NCBI GenBank assembly: GCA_026745465.1
Contig: JACYXH010000826.1
Location: forward strand, 7,694,224-7,758,223
Length of the DNA: 64,000 nucleotides
Origin: Lota lota
Taxonomy: Eukaryota > Chordata > Actinopteri > Gadiformes > Lotidae
Direction: 5' to 3'
In this document: in pieces, positions 12,283-25,850 of the stretch
How the letters are laid out: every line of letters starts with the position of its first letter
Numbering within the stretch: position 1 is the stretch's first letter
Made by a program: the position numbers and the translations under genes
The notes under the pieces: generated by a model
What the model saw: only the letters and a program-made list of their open reading frames with translations
Database searches by the model: none
What the model was told of the DNA's origin: nothing

Positions 12283-13656
12283 CCTGCCATACCACCCCCA
12301 GCGGGCGCTTGTGTGCAAATGGGAAAAAAAGGATATAAATGAAAACCGATACAAAAGCAAAACCATGAAGGAACAGCAGGGGCAAAGTCTGACGGGGACA
12401 ATAAGAGAGGTCTGTGTTTGACTGAGAATGGGAGTGGACCTTATTGGTTCTATTACAACACGCCCACAGGATGATGTGAGTTAGCTTTTTGCCACATGCA
12501 CGCAAACAGACACACACACACAATCTGCTTCTGAGGGATTCTATAACCCACACATGCTTTTAAACTAACGAAAATCCTGGGGGCAGGTTTTTAGCGGAGG
12601 CAGGGGCTCCAGTGCTTCTGTTGAGCAGAAATGCCGTGCAGCGCAGTGGCCCAGGTGTAAATCATTACGGAAGGGGGGGGGGGGGGGGGGCACACATCAA
12701 ACCCGGCTGTGTTCGGCCAAATCATTTGCCATAGCCATGGCAGGAGGGAGGAGCGGAGGAAAGATGGAGGTAAAAAAAAAAGGCAGCACAAAGCAGATTG
12801 CTCAATATGTTCCCACAGCAAGGATAACGGGTAAAGAGAGGAGAGTGAGAGAGTCATACTGTTGGAGACAGCGGAGAGGAAAATGAGACTAGATGCTGAT
12901 GATCATTGATAAACATCAGTAGGACAAGGTAGAATTAAAGGTGTCTTGCATCCTCTAGGCCGACTGAACTGAGTGAGATGAGTCACGATGACATAAATAA
13001 AGGACGACGCTAGGAAGCTGAAAAACAAGCGCTTCTGGGCTGGCACAATTATTTTAGGCAGATATCCAGGGTTATCTCGAAAATAACATTATGTCCCAAA
13101 TGTCTTAAACACACCACATGCCTTGTGGCCTTGTGTGCTCGGGCGTGCATTTGTGAACGCGTCCATAGTTATGCGTCACTCCAATTGATGTATATCTTGG
13201 CATGTGTTCAGTATAATCTGTGTGTGTGTGTCTGTGTCTTGTGTGCGCGTGCGTGTGTGTGTCTGTGTGTCAGTGTGCTAGTGTGTGTGTCCGTGCGTGC
13301 GTGCATGTGTGTGCGTGAGTGTGTGTGGGTGTGTGTGTGCGCATCACAGTGTGACTGTGACAGTGTAGCAGACGTCAGTGGTTCAACATGTGTCTGTCAG
13401 CTGGATCTTTCCCCCAGCCGTGAGAACGAACGTCAGGGCCATGCCCCCGCCCCCCCGGTGGCCCGCTCTGAGAGGTACTTTCAACGGACGCCAATAGTAT
13501 CAATTCATTACCGAGCTAGCACAATCCTTACACCCTCTTTTCAAGACGCAGCCTCGACTTTGAAAGAGCTGCGAATGCCACGGGTCGTACGTTAGTGGAG
13601 GAGATGGAAAGAATATCAAGGGCAGGGTCTGTGTGTGTGTATTTGTGTATGTGGCG

Positions 13657-13701
<45 letters not shown>

Positions 13702-13879
13702 GGGTGAGAAGATGATGGTGCTCCGTCATTACTGAGGAATGGAAGCCTCGTATCTTGCCAGGGCCTGGGCATTTGGTCTCAGCTTTAAACACAGTGAGGG
13801 TGGGTTTTTGTGTATGTGCTTGTGTTGATCGGTTCCTGCGCTGATTGAATGTGTGTAACCGGAGCTATGCAATGAGAGC

Positions 13880-13954
13880 ATAGAGAGTGTGTGTGTGTAT
13901 TTACATTTATACGACAGGGATGATTGTGTGAGTGTCTCTGTGTATATGTGTATG

Positions 13955-13985
<31 letters not shown>

Positions 13986-14135
13986 GTCTGTGCGTGTGTG
14001 TGTGTGTGTGTGTGCGTGTGTGTGTGTGTATGTGTGTGTCTGTCTCTGTGTACTTGTGTGTCTCTGTGTTTGTTGTGTGTGTGTGTGTGTTTGTGTGTCT
14101 CTCTCCGTGTCTGTGTGTGTGGAGGAGAGAATAAA
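13880..14135. repeat. TG-rich compound microsatellite
   Basis: TG runs are interspersed with TCTG, TATG and TGCG variants over about 250 bp. Several Cys/Val-rich or His/Thr-rich open frames cross it on both strands. They arise because TG/CA repeats lack stop codons and are not genes. Confidence 0.9.
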
Positions 14136-14459
14136 GGGGACCACCACAGTAGAGTTGTCTCCATCAGGGCTTCACATTCCCCCCTAAGGTTCACGCCAAC
14201 CTGCTGCTGAGGCAACGTGACTGAGACGCATTCTGGAACACGTGCACACATATGATCACACACACACACACACACAGACACAAGCTCACACATGCACACA
14301 TCTGATCGCACACATACACACAAGCTCACACATGCACATATGAGATTCTGGCAAGGTCACAAATGTGTGTGTGCACAGAGAGAGGCATTAAGCACAGCCG
14401 TCCTGCTTTTTTGCTCTTGAAAACAGTGTTAATGCAGGCATGTCGGAGCAGATGTATGA

Positions 14460-14500
<41 letters not shown>

Positions 14501-15889
14501 ACACGTGTCCATCCTCATACTGAACATAAATGACGCCCTCCCGGCCCAACGTTTGGGCACAGAGACATGTCGACAAAGTCAATGGTTCACACACACACAG
14601 ACAAGCACACAAGCATGTACGCACTCAAGCACACACATCGAATAAATACAGGAATTCTACTAAAATGCTATATCAATGAAGCACTAATGAATTAAACTGA
14701 TTGCAAAGCATAGAAGCAGGCATTCTAAAGAGTTGCATGCATGCAGTCAGCGGTGCGGAGCCTTAGATCAAGAGCCACGACTCACTGGGTAGGCTGCCGA
14801 AGACAGGGAGGAGGAAGTGTGAGTGCTGGAGGAATCCAGTCCCGTGCCAACCACTGGCTCTTTCATGTCTGCTTCTCCCTTCCTCCGTGCTATAACACGC
14901 CCCTTATTACAGACACGCATTTAGCAATCATCCCATTGGGTTTCCGCTGGCACTGGCCAGTCGCAATAAGAGGGCTTGTGGCTTCACACATGGACATCTG
15001 AGAGCATCTGCACACTCCTTCCTTCTCCTGAGGTCTTCTTCCCCTCAATTATTATATTCCTTTCTTCCTATTTGATCATCTCTGTTATTCTGCTCTTCTT
15101 TGAAGGAGTGCAACTCCTTCCACCAAATGCCAATTAGCTGTAGAACGCTGACCACCAAGAACACAAATCGGTGCATGTGTACGCGCGCGCACGCACAGCG
15201 GCACCTGCCAGCGCTCACACACAGTTCCTGACACACACACACACACACACACACACAGTTGCTCAGGTAAAATATGTGTTCATACAAAAGCATCCAACTA
15301 ATTAAAATGTTTGTCGCGTAGATTAGTTATAGAAAAGCGAATAGAATTCGATTAGATTTCATCTAACTGCATTAGCAAGCCCTGCTTCCCCCATGCCTCG
15401 CTGTTGGCGAAGACATTCAGCATTTACCAAGGAGACAACCATCCTTGGAACACAAACATCCAACACTACCGTACACACATCTTGACCCGTAGCGTACGTC
15501 ATCTTCCACTTGAGCCCTGACCGAACAAACCCAATACAGCCCCAGTACTGTCAGTAACTACGAGGCCATAACCATCAGCATTTCCTTGTTGTGTCCAATG
15601 TCTGGCCCACCATGCTGCGATATGACTGGCTAGTCAGAGCATCCCTGACAGCCCAGTGAGGGTCTGAAACACAGCACTACCCCAGGATGCTAAACTGTCA
15701 ACATGTCACGGAGATGGAGGTCAAAAACACTGGAGCGGGCCAGGATGGTGTCAGAGATACAAATACACTTTACTTATGACACATTGTTGACACACCCAAC
15801 AGTTAACACAGACATGCACAGTTTTAATTGCGCGCACACACACACACACACATTGAATTCCACCATCTGTAGTTATGAATGAAAATATG

Positions 15890-15937
<48 letters not shown>

Positions 15938-16023
15938 GGCAGGGACACCTGTAGAATGTGTGAATTGAAAGCTTCAGCAGACTGGGCAGCCATTCATAGA
16001 ACACCCACATCCTGCATCAGGAT

Positions 16024-16067
<44 letters not shown>

Positions 16068-17586
16068 AAAACACACTCCCACACATACAGATCCCCCCTA
16101 CACATACACACAGCCCGGTCCTGTGGTTCAGGAGGTCTTCCCGGGTTCAGGGTCTTTGTTTGAGGCAGGACAGCTGAGGGGTGATCCTGCTCTCCTCTGT
16201 CAGTGCTCGGCCCGGCACTGACGGACAGCCGGATGCCCGGCCACAAGGACAAAGTTCCGGGAAGCTGCGGTAGAAGGTCCGTCACCCCTGGGTGCCACCA
16301 CCGCATGGCACGGCATGCCGGTGCTCGCACGCTGCTGGAGGCTTTGTGGGCGGATGGAGGTTTGCTGGGATACGTCAGTAACCGAAATAGGAGATGACAC
16401 CGTGAACGGCCTTCTGACAGCTCGGTTTGTCACGCTGGGTTGAACACAAACAAGTGCATAGGAATATGTTGAGAGCTGACGAGGACTGACTGACTCCCTC
16501 ACCCAGTCCTTAAGATTACAAACAGGGTTAACCAGTGTCTGGGTGGTGGTGTACGTAAAGACCGTTTCTCGTTTTAAAAGGAGACACCAAACAACAGCAG
16601 TTTATGTGAATGCTGCCCCCTGTGGTCCCATGACAGCCTAACTAGCCTCCAACTCCTCTCCCGCGTACTTTCTACGTTTCTCACATGCAGAAAATTGTCC
16701 CTAAATGGGGCTGCCCTCCCCTTTAAATCCTAAATCCCCCCTTTCCCCTCACAAACCTCTAAGTGCAGCCTGATGAATACAAGTGTTGCGGTGTGGCTTC
16801 TCGTAGAGGAGTAGCCCTGAGAATAACATCAGAGAGGCCACAGATATTTATGGAATGAACCGCAGGCTGTATACACAGAAGTCGGCAGACACCACAACAC
16901 AGTACAAGATGCAGCGCACGGGCTGCACGGCTCCCTTGCTCACGGGTACACTGTGTGCACGCACAGACACACATACACACAGACACACACACACACACAC
17001 ACACGCGGGATGTATCAGATGATTTTCCAGATAGCCGTACGGTGACTCGCCAAGTGAGTCAGGTCAAATGTAAGAAGACAGTGTAAGCAGGATGCATACA
17101 ATGATTGTCATACTAAATCCAATAATGATAATGTGTTTTATTTAATGGATTAATAGTTTCTGTGGCTCAACGTTTTCAATTGAAACACCATACGTGCCTC
17201 GTCTATTAGGCAAGCAAGGCAAATTATAAAACCAAATCACAGTTTTTCTGTAGGGACTGTGAATCTGTTCTAAGGCATTCAGTCAAGGATGCGATGTCTG
17301 TAGTGTGGCCTGCAGTTAATACTGTAGTCAGAAACAGACCCTCGGAGAGAAGAACCCAACGCTCTCTCTCTACCCAGTGGTCCGGCTCTCTGGTGAACAG
17401 ATCAAAGATAACAGTCATCTGCTGTTCAGGACCGCCACTCAACACAACTCAGAGCTAGCAGCTCACTGCACGCCACTTGTGGTGGCATTGCTGTATGGGT
17501 GAAAATAATATCTCTACCTTTCATGTTTCAAGACACGTCTGCTGAATAATTTGGGACCAAGAGTAATCCAGCTCTTAACCAGGTAA

Positions 17587-17617
17587 CCCCCCCCCCCCCC
17601 CCCCCCCCCCAAAAAAA
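17587..17617. repeat. Poly-C run followed by poly-A
   Basis: About 24 C followed by seven A on the plus strand. It is a simple intronic homopolymer with no insertion signature. Confidence 0.9.
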
Positions 17618-20600
17618 GAATGGCAAATATCACACCCATATTTGGGTCAAATAAAGGTAAATGTGGAAAAAATTCTTGAATTCCATCCACGTGGAAAGGG
17701 AAAGTCCGAGGCTACATATATGGCTGACGTTCTGATATTTCCTCTGCGCTTTTCTAGATGAACTCTGATCTGGAGCTCTCTACAACCCATACTACACGTT
17801 CTTAATGTCCAGCTCCCCCCGCACAGGTCAGAACATAAGTCCTTTGGCAAACTTTAATGAAAAAAAAAACATAATAAGGACATATTTACTCAGGATAGTG
17901 GCTGTCCACCTCCAGATATTCTAAAACAATTATGATTAGGCATTAATCCTGAGTGTTAGAGTGAGGAGAACTATCTCTTTGGGGTTTGAAAAAAACAATG
18001 TTTGTTCTGGTTGACCCTCCCTTCTTGCTCATTCTCGCTCTGTCTCGCCTGTCTTTGTGTCAACCCGGGGTACACTTGGCTTGTAGACTGCAATGTGTGG
18101 GAGTTACAACAAGAAAGTAAAGCTACAGGGTTGATTTAGCGTTGAACAGCCGATATAATCGCCCTAGGACAGCTTTTGTCCGAGCCTCGGGGTCCACACA
18201 TAACCACAACGACCCAGAATGCATTACGGTAAAGGTGACCATAGCCTGTGGGCGTGCCATCACTCTTAATGCTGTAGGAAATCTTTAGCATTACTAACCC
18301 AAGTTTACCTCTGCCTGACTGCCCCTAGAATCTGCTTTCTGGGCCTCAGCTCGGCTGGAAGAGGTCCAGCAAATGTCTCGTGGCACAGTGCCATTTCCAT
18401 TTAAGAGGCATGCAAAGCCCCTTTCCCTGCCCCCCCAAAACTAAAGTACCCTGATGGACTACTGAGTTACATTATGGTGATTGAAACATTTGCCTTTAAT
18501 ATGCTATAACTGCACAGAATTTATGGCAATCATGTACTGCACAGCGGAATCAGATGGGATTTTTTTTTTATATGAAGAAAACCTCTGTTTTTAGATTTGG
18601 AGTCATTAAAAAAAGGCTCTTAAATGCTGTACCAGTGCGGCACGCAGACCAACTCAAAGATCAAAACATCTATTTAGCCAAAGAAGGAGCAGTGCAATTA
18701 GAGAGATTTAGTAAGTTGGTTTCTCCCACAGTTAAGTTTTAATGACATGCTGGGATTTTTTTCACTAAAGCACAAGATAAATCATTAAGGGTGTTGGACA
18801 GTAAACTGAACCGTTTTTGGTAGATTTTTCTTTTTTCAGATCAAAATACCAAGGTAGAGAAAGCGATCCTTGGTTTGAACAGACTAAATTAAATCAAATA
18901 AATCAGGATAGAGCCACCCAAACAACCATTTGGATCTAAAACGCCTCATTGGCAAAGTCACAGCTACTACACACAGAATAGCAGTGTACACATTTTACAA
19001 CTCTATTTCTTCCTAGACTATAGTTAAAAGCACCCATTTGCGGTGCGCAACAATTATCACCTATAAACGAGTTTGATGGGTACGGTAGGCCTGGCGATGC
19101 ATACTACAGGCGTGGCAACTCGGGAAGCTCTCTGCTCCTTAACCCAGCGCTCCGCGATGCTCTCCGCCAGACAGATGCTACGCAGACGAGGAACCAGCGG
19201 CCATCAGTGCCTAAGAAAACAGTTTACTGTTGTAGCTTCTAGGCGGCCGTGAGCAGTTCAAAAGAAGCTCCTAAATCACCTTATTATAAGTGCAGGTGCA
19301 GGGTGTCACCGTGTGTGGCCTGGCTAGCTCCATCGTCGTCCCGCCACCCATCTCTGTTCCCCTCAGCGGCGGGGGCAGTAGAGCGAGGCGGCTGCTCCTC
19401 GCAGGGGTAAACAAACGGGGAAATGGGGCACTTGGCTGCCGACTAAAGTGAGCGATGAGGCAAGTGTGCAGCGAAGCTTCTAATGAATCATTTGCTGGGA
19501 AACCGGTGTGCTTTCTTCATTATGAGGGGGAAGGGGGTAAAAAACATGCAGAGGGGAATTATTGTTAAAAAAAGAGAGAGGGTCAAGAAAAACAAAATGA
19601 AGAGGGGCATTTTTAAAGGGGATGTGAACACAAAATATATAGTCTTTCCCTTCAATGTTCAGGAACATTTCCTGTGTAGGGTCATGGGAGCAGGGGTCGA
19701 AATTCCGGGAAATCTGCACCGCCAATTTGCGCGCTCAAGACCTAGGGACATATCCGGATGACTGCCGGTAAGGCCATGTTGTGAATGAAAGCTCTTACGT
19801 TGCCGGGAGAGGCACGTAAAGGTTTACGTCTGTCTGACGTAAGAAACTTTTAAATGGAGCGAGCAGATTCCGAAATTAGGGAGCTCCTGTCTGTTCGCGA
19901 GTTTTATGGCAGCTGGCATCCATAAGTGTTGCATTACCGCCATCTGTTGGACTGTCCCTTGGCCCATCTATTCCGGCATTGTTATGCCATGTTTGAAAGA
20001 GCGCAAGACGGAAATGTTCCAGAACGTAGCTGAATTTGTGAATAGAGTGTTTGCACCTAGGTCTGGGTCAGTAACCCAGAAGCACTGCCACTACGGAGAT
20101 ACTGGGATGTAACCAACCAAATTGATTGCATGCTGAATGTTCAATTTAGGCAGATTCTGGGATGTCTTCACTACAGAAAAGTTCAGGAAAACGTGTGGAA
20201 GCTGCTAAAGCATACAGAAAAGGACTTAGTCAACAGGAACGTTTGAAGTATTTTGAGAAACGATGGTTACAATGACCTGATTTCTTGGAATCATTTTCAT
20301 TGATTGTTTTTATCATTTGATCAATGGTGCCTGAAAGGTTATCCATTTTGTCACTGTCACTAAAATAAGACAGTCATTTAGACACACTAATACAGAACAA
20401 CGGTACTAGCTTAAAGCTCCTTCTTCCTAGAACTCTCAGCCCAAAATTCAAATTATATTTATAATGAATGGGGCTAGGATAGGTCACCCTCCATATCAAT
20501 GCACAGGGTTGGGGAGAGAGAGAGAGGGATACATAGAGAGATGGATACAAAGATAGAGAAGGATACATAGAGAGAGATATATTCAGTGAGAGGGCTGATA

Positions 20601-21552
20601 TCCCGCAGGCCTTGGCGTGGTCCATTTCCTGCGCGGCGTGAGTACAAGAGATTAGTCCACACAAGAAGCAGCAGGACCACCTAATCCCACTACCGGAGCC
20701 GCCGTTACTAACTGCACCAGTAGAGCCGGCCGGGGACTGTGTTACCGAGGAGACTGGTGGTGACGTGACTGCTCTAAAGCTTTGAGCAGCGACGGCTGCA
20801 TCATCACCTCTCCTAGCCGCCCAGTCTTCACTCCCACCCAGCTTCTGCAGAATGGAAACTAGGAGCAAGGAACTCCACCGACCAGATAGTTCCATTTAAC
20901 AGTAGAATTGAGGACACTCCAAGTGCCATGTTTGTTGACAAACTATTTACTGCGGTTTGCCCAATTGCAGTTGGTTTTAAACCAGTGGGTGTATCCTGGT
21001 GTTAAAGTAGTGAGCTGCCTGGCAGACTATGATATTATGATTGGTCCGAATAGCGATCTCCGTCAATTTCTCACCATCTCTATTTATAGAACTTTAGAGA
21101 AGGCAAACAAAAATACAATCAAGGTCAAAGTATGTGTAATGGACGCTAATAAGCACATCCATTTCCCAGCCACGCGTTTATGCACACACACACACACACA
21201 CACGCACACACCACACACAGATTTAACTATTTCCAAAAATCCCAAACAGTCAGAAATGCGATTTATGTTCACAGTCTTACTATTTTCTTTGTCTCTCTTT
21301 CATTGACCTTTTTTTGGAAGCCCATGCGGCCATAGGAACGGACCTCCCTCTCTACCCAGCTCCTCTAGCCCGCAGCGGTATCGCAGCGTGGCATGCGATG
21401 GGACGCTGCAGTGTGCCAACATCTGATTAGTGACGAGCCGGGCCATGGCCAGGCGGAGCTGTGTTTATCTGCCGACAGGGGGATCCCCGTCACAGCCTCT
21501 TATGATGATATGTGTGCGGGCCAAGCCAGGCAGCCTTTCAACGGTAATGGAG

Positions 21553-21592
21553 GGGTTGGTTGGCTGGCTGGCTGGCTGGCTGGTTGGGTCGC
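21553..21592. repeat. GGCT tetranucleotide repeat
   Basis: Short tandem array of GGCT with flanking GGTT variants on the plus strand, about nine units. It would translate as a Gly/Trp/Leu/Ala repeat, but it lies in an intron. Confidence 0.85.
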
Positions 21593-22097
21593 TGGCCACA
21601 GCACAACAGTGTGGAAACGGCACAGACGGCGGGAAGCTGTCACAGTCGACGATGTCGTGTATAAAGAGAGAAAATACATTTTTAAAAGGGACGGTTATAG
21701 AAAAAGTGTCTTTGGGTGGGGCAGGTGGGAAGAAGTATTGAAAGAGCATTATGCTGAGATACAGATGTCATTCCTTACTCATAGCTTTGCAACTGACTAC
21801 CGCTCGGCTAATTTCCATGGAAACCATGAGACACGTGCAGATCAAAATCCAGACCGAGCCCAACCAAAAAAAAAACGCTGTGTTTTGCGGCAAAGGGATG
21901 CTCCCCCGATCCCAAATGAAAGAGACGATGAGGTAACGGCGTGATGGAATCTAAGACTGTTCCATCTCGGTGCGGGATTCTGGAAAATGACACGCATCTG
22001 TACACAAACAGCCACAGGAAAACACACGTGCACATGGTGAAATATGTTCGGACAAGAGAAGGTGAGCCACAGAGACAAATAGACACCTATGTACGTG

Positions 22098-22128
<31 letters not shown>

Positions 22129-23016
22129 ACACACACACAGACACACACACACACTTTTCAACTGTCATACTTCTCTTAAGTGGCTTAAAGTGTTCTTGGA
22201 GGATTTGAAACCGTTACACATGTGGAAGCCTTCTTCCCCTAAAAGGTATTTAAAAGGTCTTGCGTGGATCGTCTTAAGAGGGACCACTCAACGTTAATTT
22301 AAACTATTAACATAGAGGGGGCTTCATTTGACCAGATGCCTGTGACTATGAGTAAATTGTTCCATGAACAAATAAAACAAAACAAAATTAAATTAAATGA
22401 ATAAATAATAAAAACTTGATATTAGTGAGACATGTGTAGGCACAAATTAAGTTATTAAGTTAAGTATTAAGTGCATGAACTCTTTCAGACATTCAGTCTT
22501 AGCTCTAATACATTAAGCATTAGCTAGAGAGTGAAAAGGAGAGAGAGCGAGAGAGACAGAGGGGTGGGTGGGAGCGATCTGTGAGGTTTTACTCAAACCA
22601 CAAGAAAGTCAAGAGGCTGAAGGCATGCTGGACATTTCCCCGGGTATCTGCTTTTCCAAGTCCGGAAAATGATTTCAGCTGTGTCAATTGACAGAGACCT
22701 TATATGGCGCGCGAATGGAGGAGGAGGTGAGGAGACAGGAGGAAGGGGTACATGTGTGTGTGTGTATGTGTGTGTGTGTATGTGAGGAAGCCACAGGGGA
22801 GCAGGTCCTCTCAGGGAGCAACACGTTCAACACCACATGATCAAATAAGCGCGGTGCTTGGTATCCACTTTACCTCACAAACCTTACAGCTCAACACGTT
22901 TATTTGAGCTTCTTAGGGGAGGAGGGGCTGGGGGGTCCATCCACTCTACATGATAAATACACAGAGGACCCCCAAAATGTTCAGCATGAAAGGGAAGCTG
23001 AGACGTATGTGTGTTT

Positions 23017-23071
<55 letters not shown>

Positions 23072-23747
23072 CGTGTGGAAGGGAGGGCTGCAGGAACACA
23101 CAGAAAATACATTGGGTTTCACACAGAGTGGCACCCTGATAGGCCCAGCATGTCAGGATGTTTATGCTGCGTATACACGCTGGCCACTCCACCCCAGTTT
23201 AGTCTAAACGCGGCGCGAGGGGAAATCGAATTCCCCGCCGCACTCTTCCAGGGTGGCATTAAATCCTGAGGTAATCATTTGATCTATGGTAGACACTAAC
23301 ATCACGGCTGCGTGCTCGTAGATCACTCGTCCGATTATGACGTTGGATGTAATTAGCGGTGCGCTTTCTAAAAGACGCAGCTGTAGCGAATGGCTACCGG
23401 CGCGCGGAGGCATATTTCTTCCTTGCATGATTACAGATTGTCAATATAGGTTTTTCTACGCTGCGCGGGCGAGCGTACTCAGCCGACAGTGACTGGTATG
23501 AACACAGAGTGCTGCTAAGTGCTCTGCCACGGCACAGAGGACTCTAAACACAGGAGCATCAATCAGGGCAGCTAGGAGCAGTGGAGGCTGTGAACAGGGG
23601 AGGTGGTAAGGGATAATTCCCGGTGGGAGGGAAGATTAAACACAGAAAGCGGCTGAAAATTATTCCTGGGTGGAAGTGTGTGTGTGTCTGTGTGTGTGCA
23701 TAAGACTATGATAAAGAAGCTTTGCAAGAAACTGTGCCTCTAGAGAG

Positions 23748-23985
23748 TGTGTGTGTGTATATGTATGTGTGTATTTACGTATATGCATATATGTTTGTAT
23801 GCATGCATGCATGCATGTATGCATGTATGTATGTTTATATGCATGCATGTATGTATGTACTGTATGTATGTCTGTATGTATGTATGTATGTATGTATGTG
23901 TGTAAGTGTGTATGTGTGCATGTTTGTATGTATGTATACGTGTATCAATATAAGTATGCATGCATGTATTTACGTATATGCATGC

Positions 23986-24016
<31 letters not shown>

Positions 24017-24141
24017 TGTATGTATGTATGTATGTATGTATGTATGTATGTATGTATGTATGTGTGTGTGTAAGTGTGTATGTGTGCATGTTTGTATGTA
24101 TGTCTGTGTGTATCAATATATGTATTTACGTATATGCATGC

Positions 24142-24172
<31 letters not shown>

Positions 24173-24215
24173 TGTATGTATGTATGTATGTATGTATGTA
24201 TGCATGAATGCATAT
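23748..24215. repeat. TATG/TGCA tetranucleotide array with higher-order duplication
   Basis: Over 450 bp of TATG units mixed with TGCA and TGTG variants. Distinctive spacers recur: TGTAAGTGTG begins at 23901 and again at 24069, and a TATTTACGTATATGCATG segment begins at 23967 and again at 24123. A block of about 160 bp has therefore been duplicated inside the array. The Cys/Met/Tyr/Val-rich open frames of up to about 214 codons here come from the repeat. Confidence 0.92.
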
Positions 24216-24926
24216 GAGTTTGTGCATGTATGCATGGGGCTGTGTTTGGGCCTGGGCGGAGCCTCCTGCCAGGCCTCTGCATGGGAGCTATGTGGGTAAC
24301 AGAGCCACAGAGCTGCCATTCCTCTCCGTACCAAAGGAAGAACAGCTTGAGCCAATGTGGGGGGAAATTGCAAAGTGGGTCCAACTTATTTTCAGGGTCA
24401 AAGAACTTCTATGATTATTTTCCATGCCCACAAGGTCATCACTCAGCGTGCCTGTATGACACGTGTCAACAAAACAGATGCTGCTGCAGTTTCCATGGAG
24501 ACGCGGCGAGTAAAACTCCCTTGAGCGGCACTAGTCCGCCTCAATCAAACAAACAACAACACACTCCGTACACGGTCCAGATGGATGAAAAACAATGAGA
24601 TGAAAAAACTAAAAACAAAGAACAGAAATCACCCATGTGGATGGAAAACAGTAGCTATGGTTACTGATCAATAACATCATTGCCTCATACATCAAACGGG
24701 CAAACAGGGCTCTCTGGAAGAGATTTAGGCCCTGTTGAGCCGAGCGCAGCACTTCTCTCCATCTCTCCCCATGATGGCTTTGGTGCTGTCAGACGGGCCC
24801 CCCACGGACCCCCCCCGGACCCCCTGCACGCCCCTGTGCTGCATGCAATCTCTATCACGCTGACACTTCACCCAACTGAAGGCAGCAATAAAGACTGGAG
24901 TGGCCTCACCTCGTCACCTATTTCTT

Positions 24927-24970
24927 TTTGGGGGGGGGGGGAGCTATGTGGGGGGGGGGGGGGGGGTTGT
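24927..24970. repeat. Twin poly-G runs
   Basis: Two long G runs (about 12 and about 18) are separated by AGCTATGT and followed by further GGG clusters to about 24990. This is a strong G-quadruplex candidate on the plus strand, which is the non-template side of the minus-strand gene's complement and so reads as C in the transcript. Confidence 0.88.
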
Positions 24971-25217
24971 GGTTTGGGGGTTGGTGGTAGGTTTTTTGGT
25001 CCACCTTTCTTTCTTCTTTCCAAGGTTTTTTTCCCCCTTCTTTCCCTCTGCTCTCGGCTCCCTTTGTCAGCTCACCGCTCACCAGCAGCTGTACAAGGCA
25101 TTAGGCATCACTTTTATCTCGCTCATTACATATGTTTGCCAGCTCCAGCTCTGCCCCCCCCACCCCACCTCCTCCTCCCTTCTCTACACTGCACACACAC
25201 ACTTTATACACACACTC

Positions 25218-25228
25218 TATGCACACAC

Positions 25229-25309
<81 letters not shown>
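25218..25309. repeat. Long CA microsatellite
   Basis: About 40 nearly perfect CA units, one of the longest dinucleotide runs in the window. It is likely to be highly polymorphic. Confidence 0.95.
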
Positions 25310-25818
25310 GCATGTGGACACACATGGTGGGGCCTGCGGTTTTCAGGCAGCTATGACACAATCCAGACGCTCTGGGCTGCCTATGGCGGGAAAATGTGTT
25401 TTGTGCTGAGCTATTTCCGTCAGAAGTCCGGCTCTCTCCGCGGCTCCTAGCTTTGATCCACATGGCACGGGGGGGGGGGTTGTATCAACAGTCTTGTGTT
25501 ACAGTTGGAGAGGCCGATGGACCCCCTAGGTGTCACTCAGGCCTTTTCTTTAATCGCTGAGGGGTGAGGAAGGAGGGGGGGGGGGGGGCAGACACTCCAC
25601 CCCCTTAAGCATCATAGTCGCCCCGCTCACACGTGATGTGTGCACGTACATGCAAGCGCACACACATAGTGACAAGACGGATAGTTGGCCACACACCCTG
25701 ATCCAAAGGACCTGCTCATCTCATCGTGGCTCTGATGGAGTGATGAAATGAGGTCAATCGGCTTAAATGAAGGCGAGAAAGCATATGTGTGTGTGTGTGT
25801 GTGTGTGTGTGTTAGCCC

Positions 25819-25850
<32 letters not shown>

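Noticed and set aside
24680-25450. Open frame of 256 codons on the plus strand with Pro-rich and His/Thr-rich parts
   Set aside because: It crosses two poly-G runs and a CA microsatellite; outside these there is no conserved sequence, and it is antisense to vps13b.
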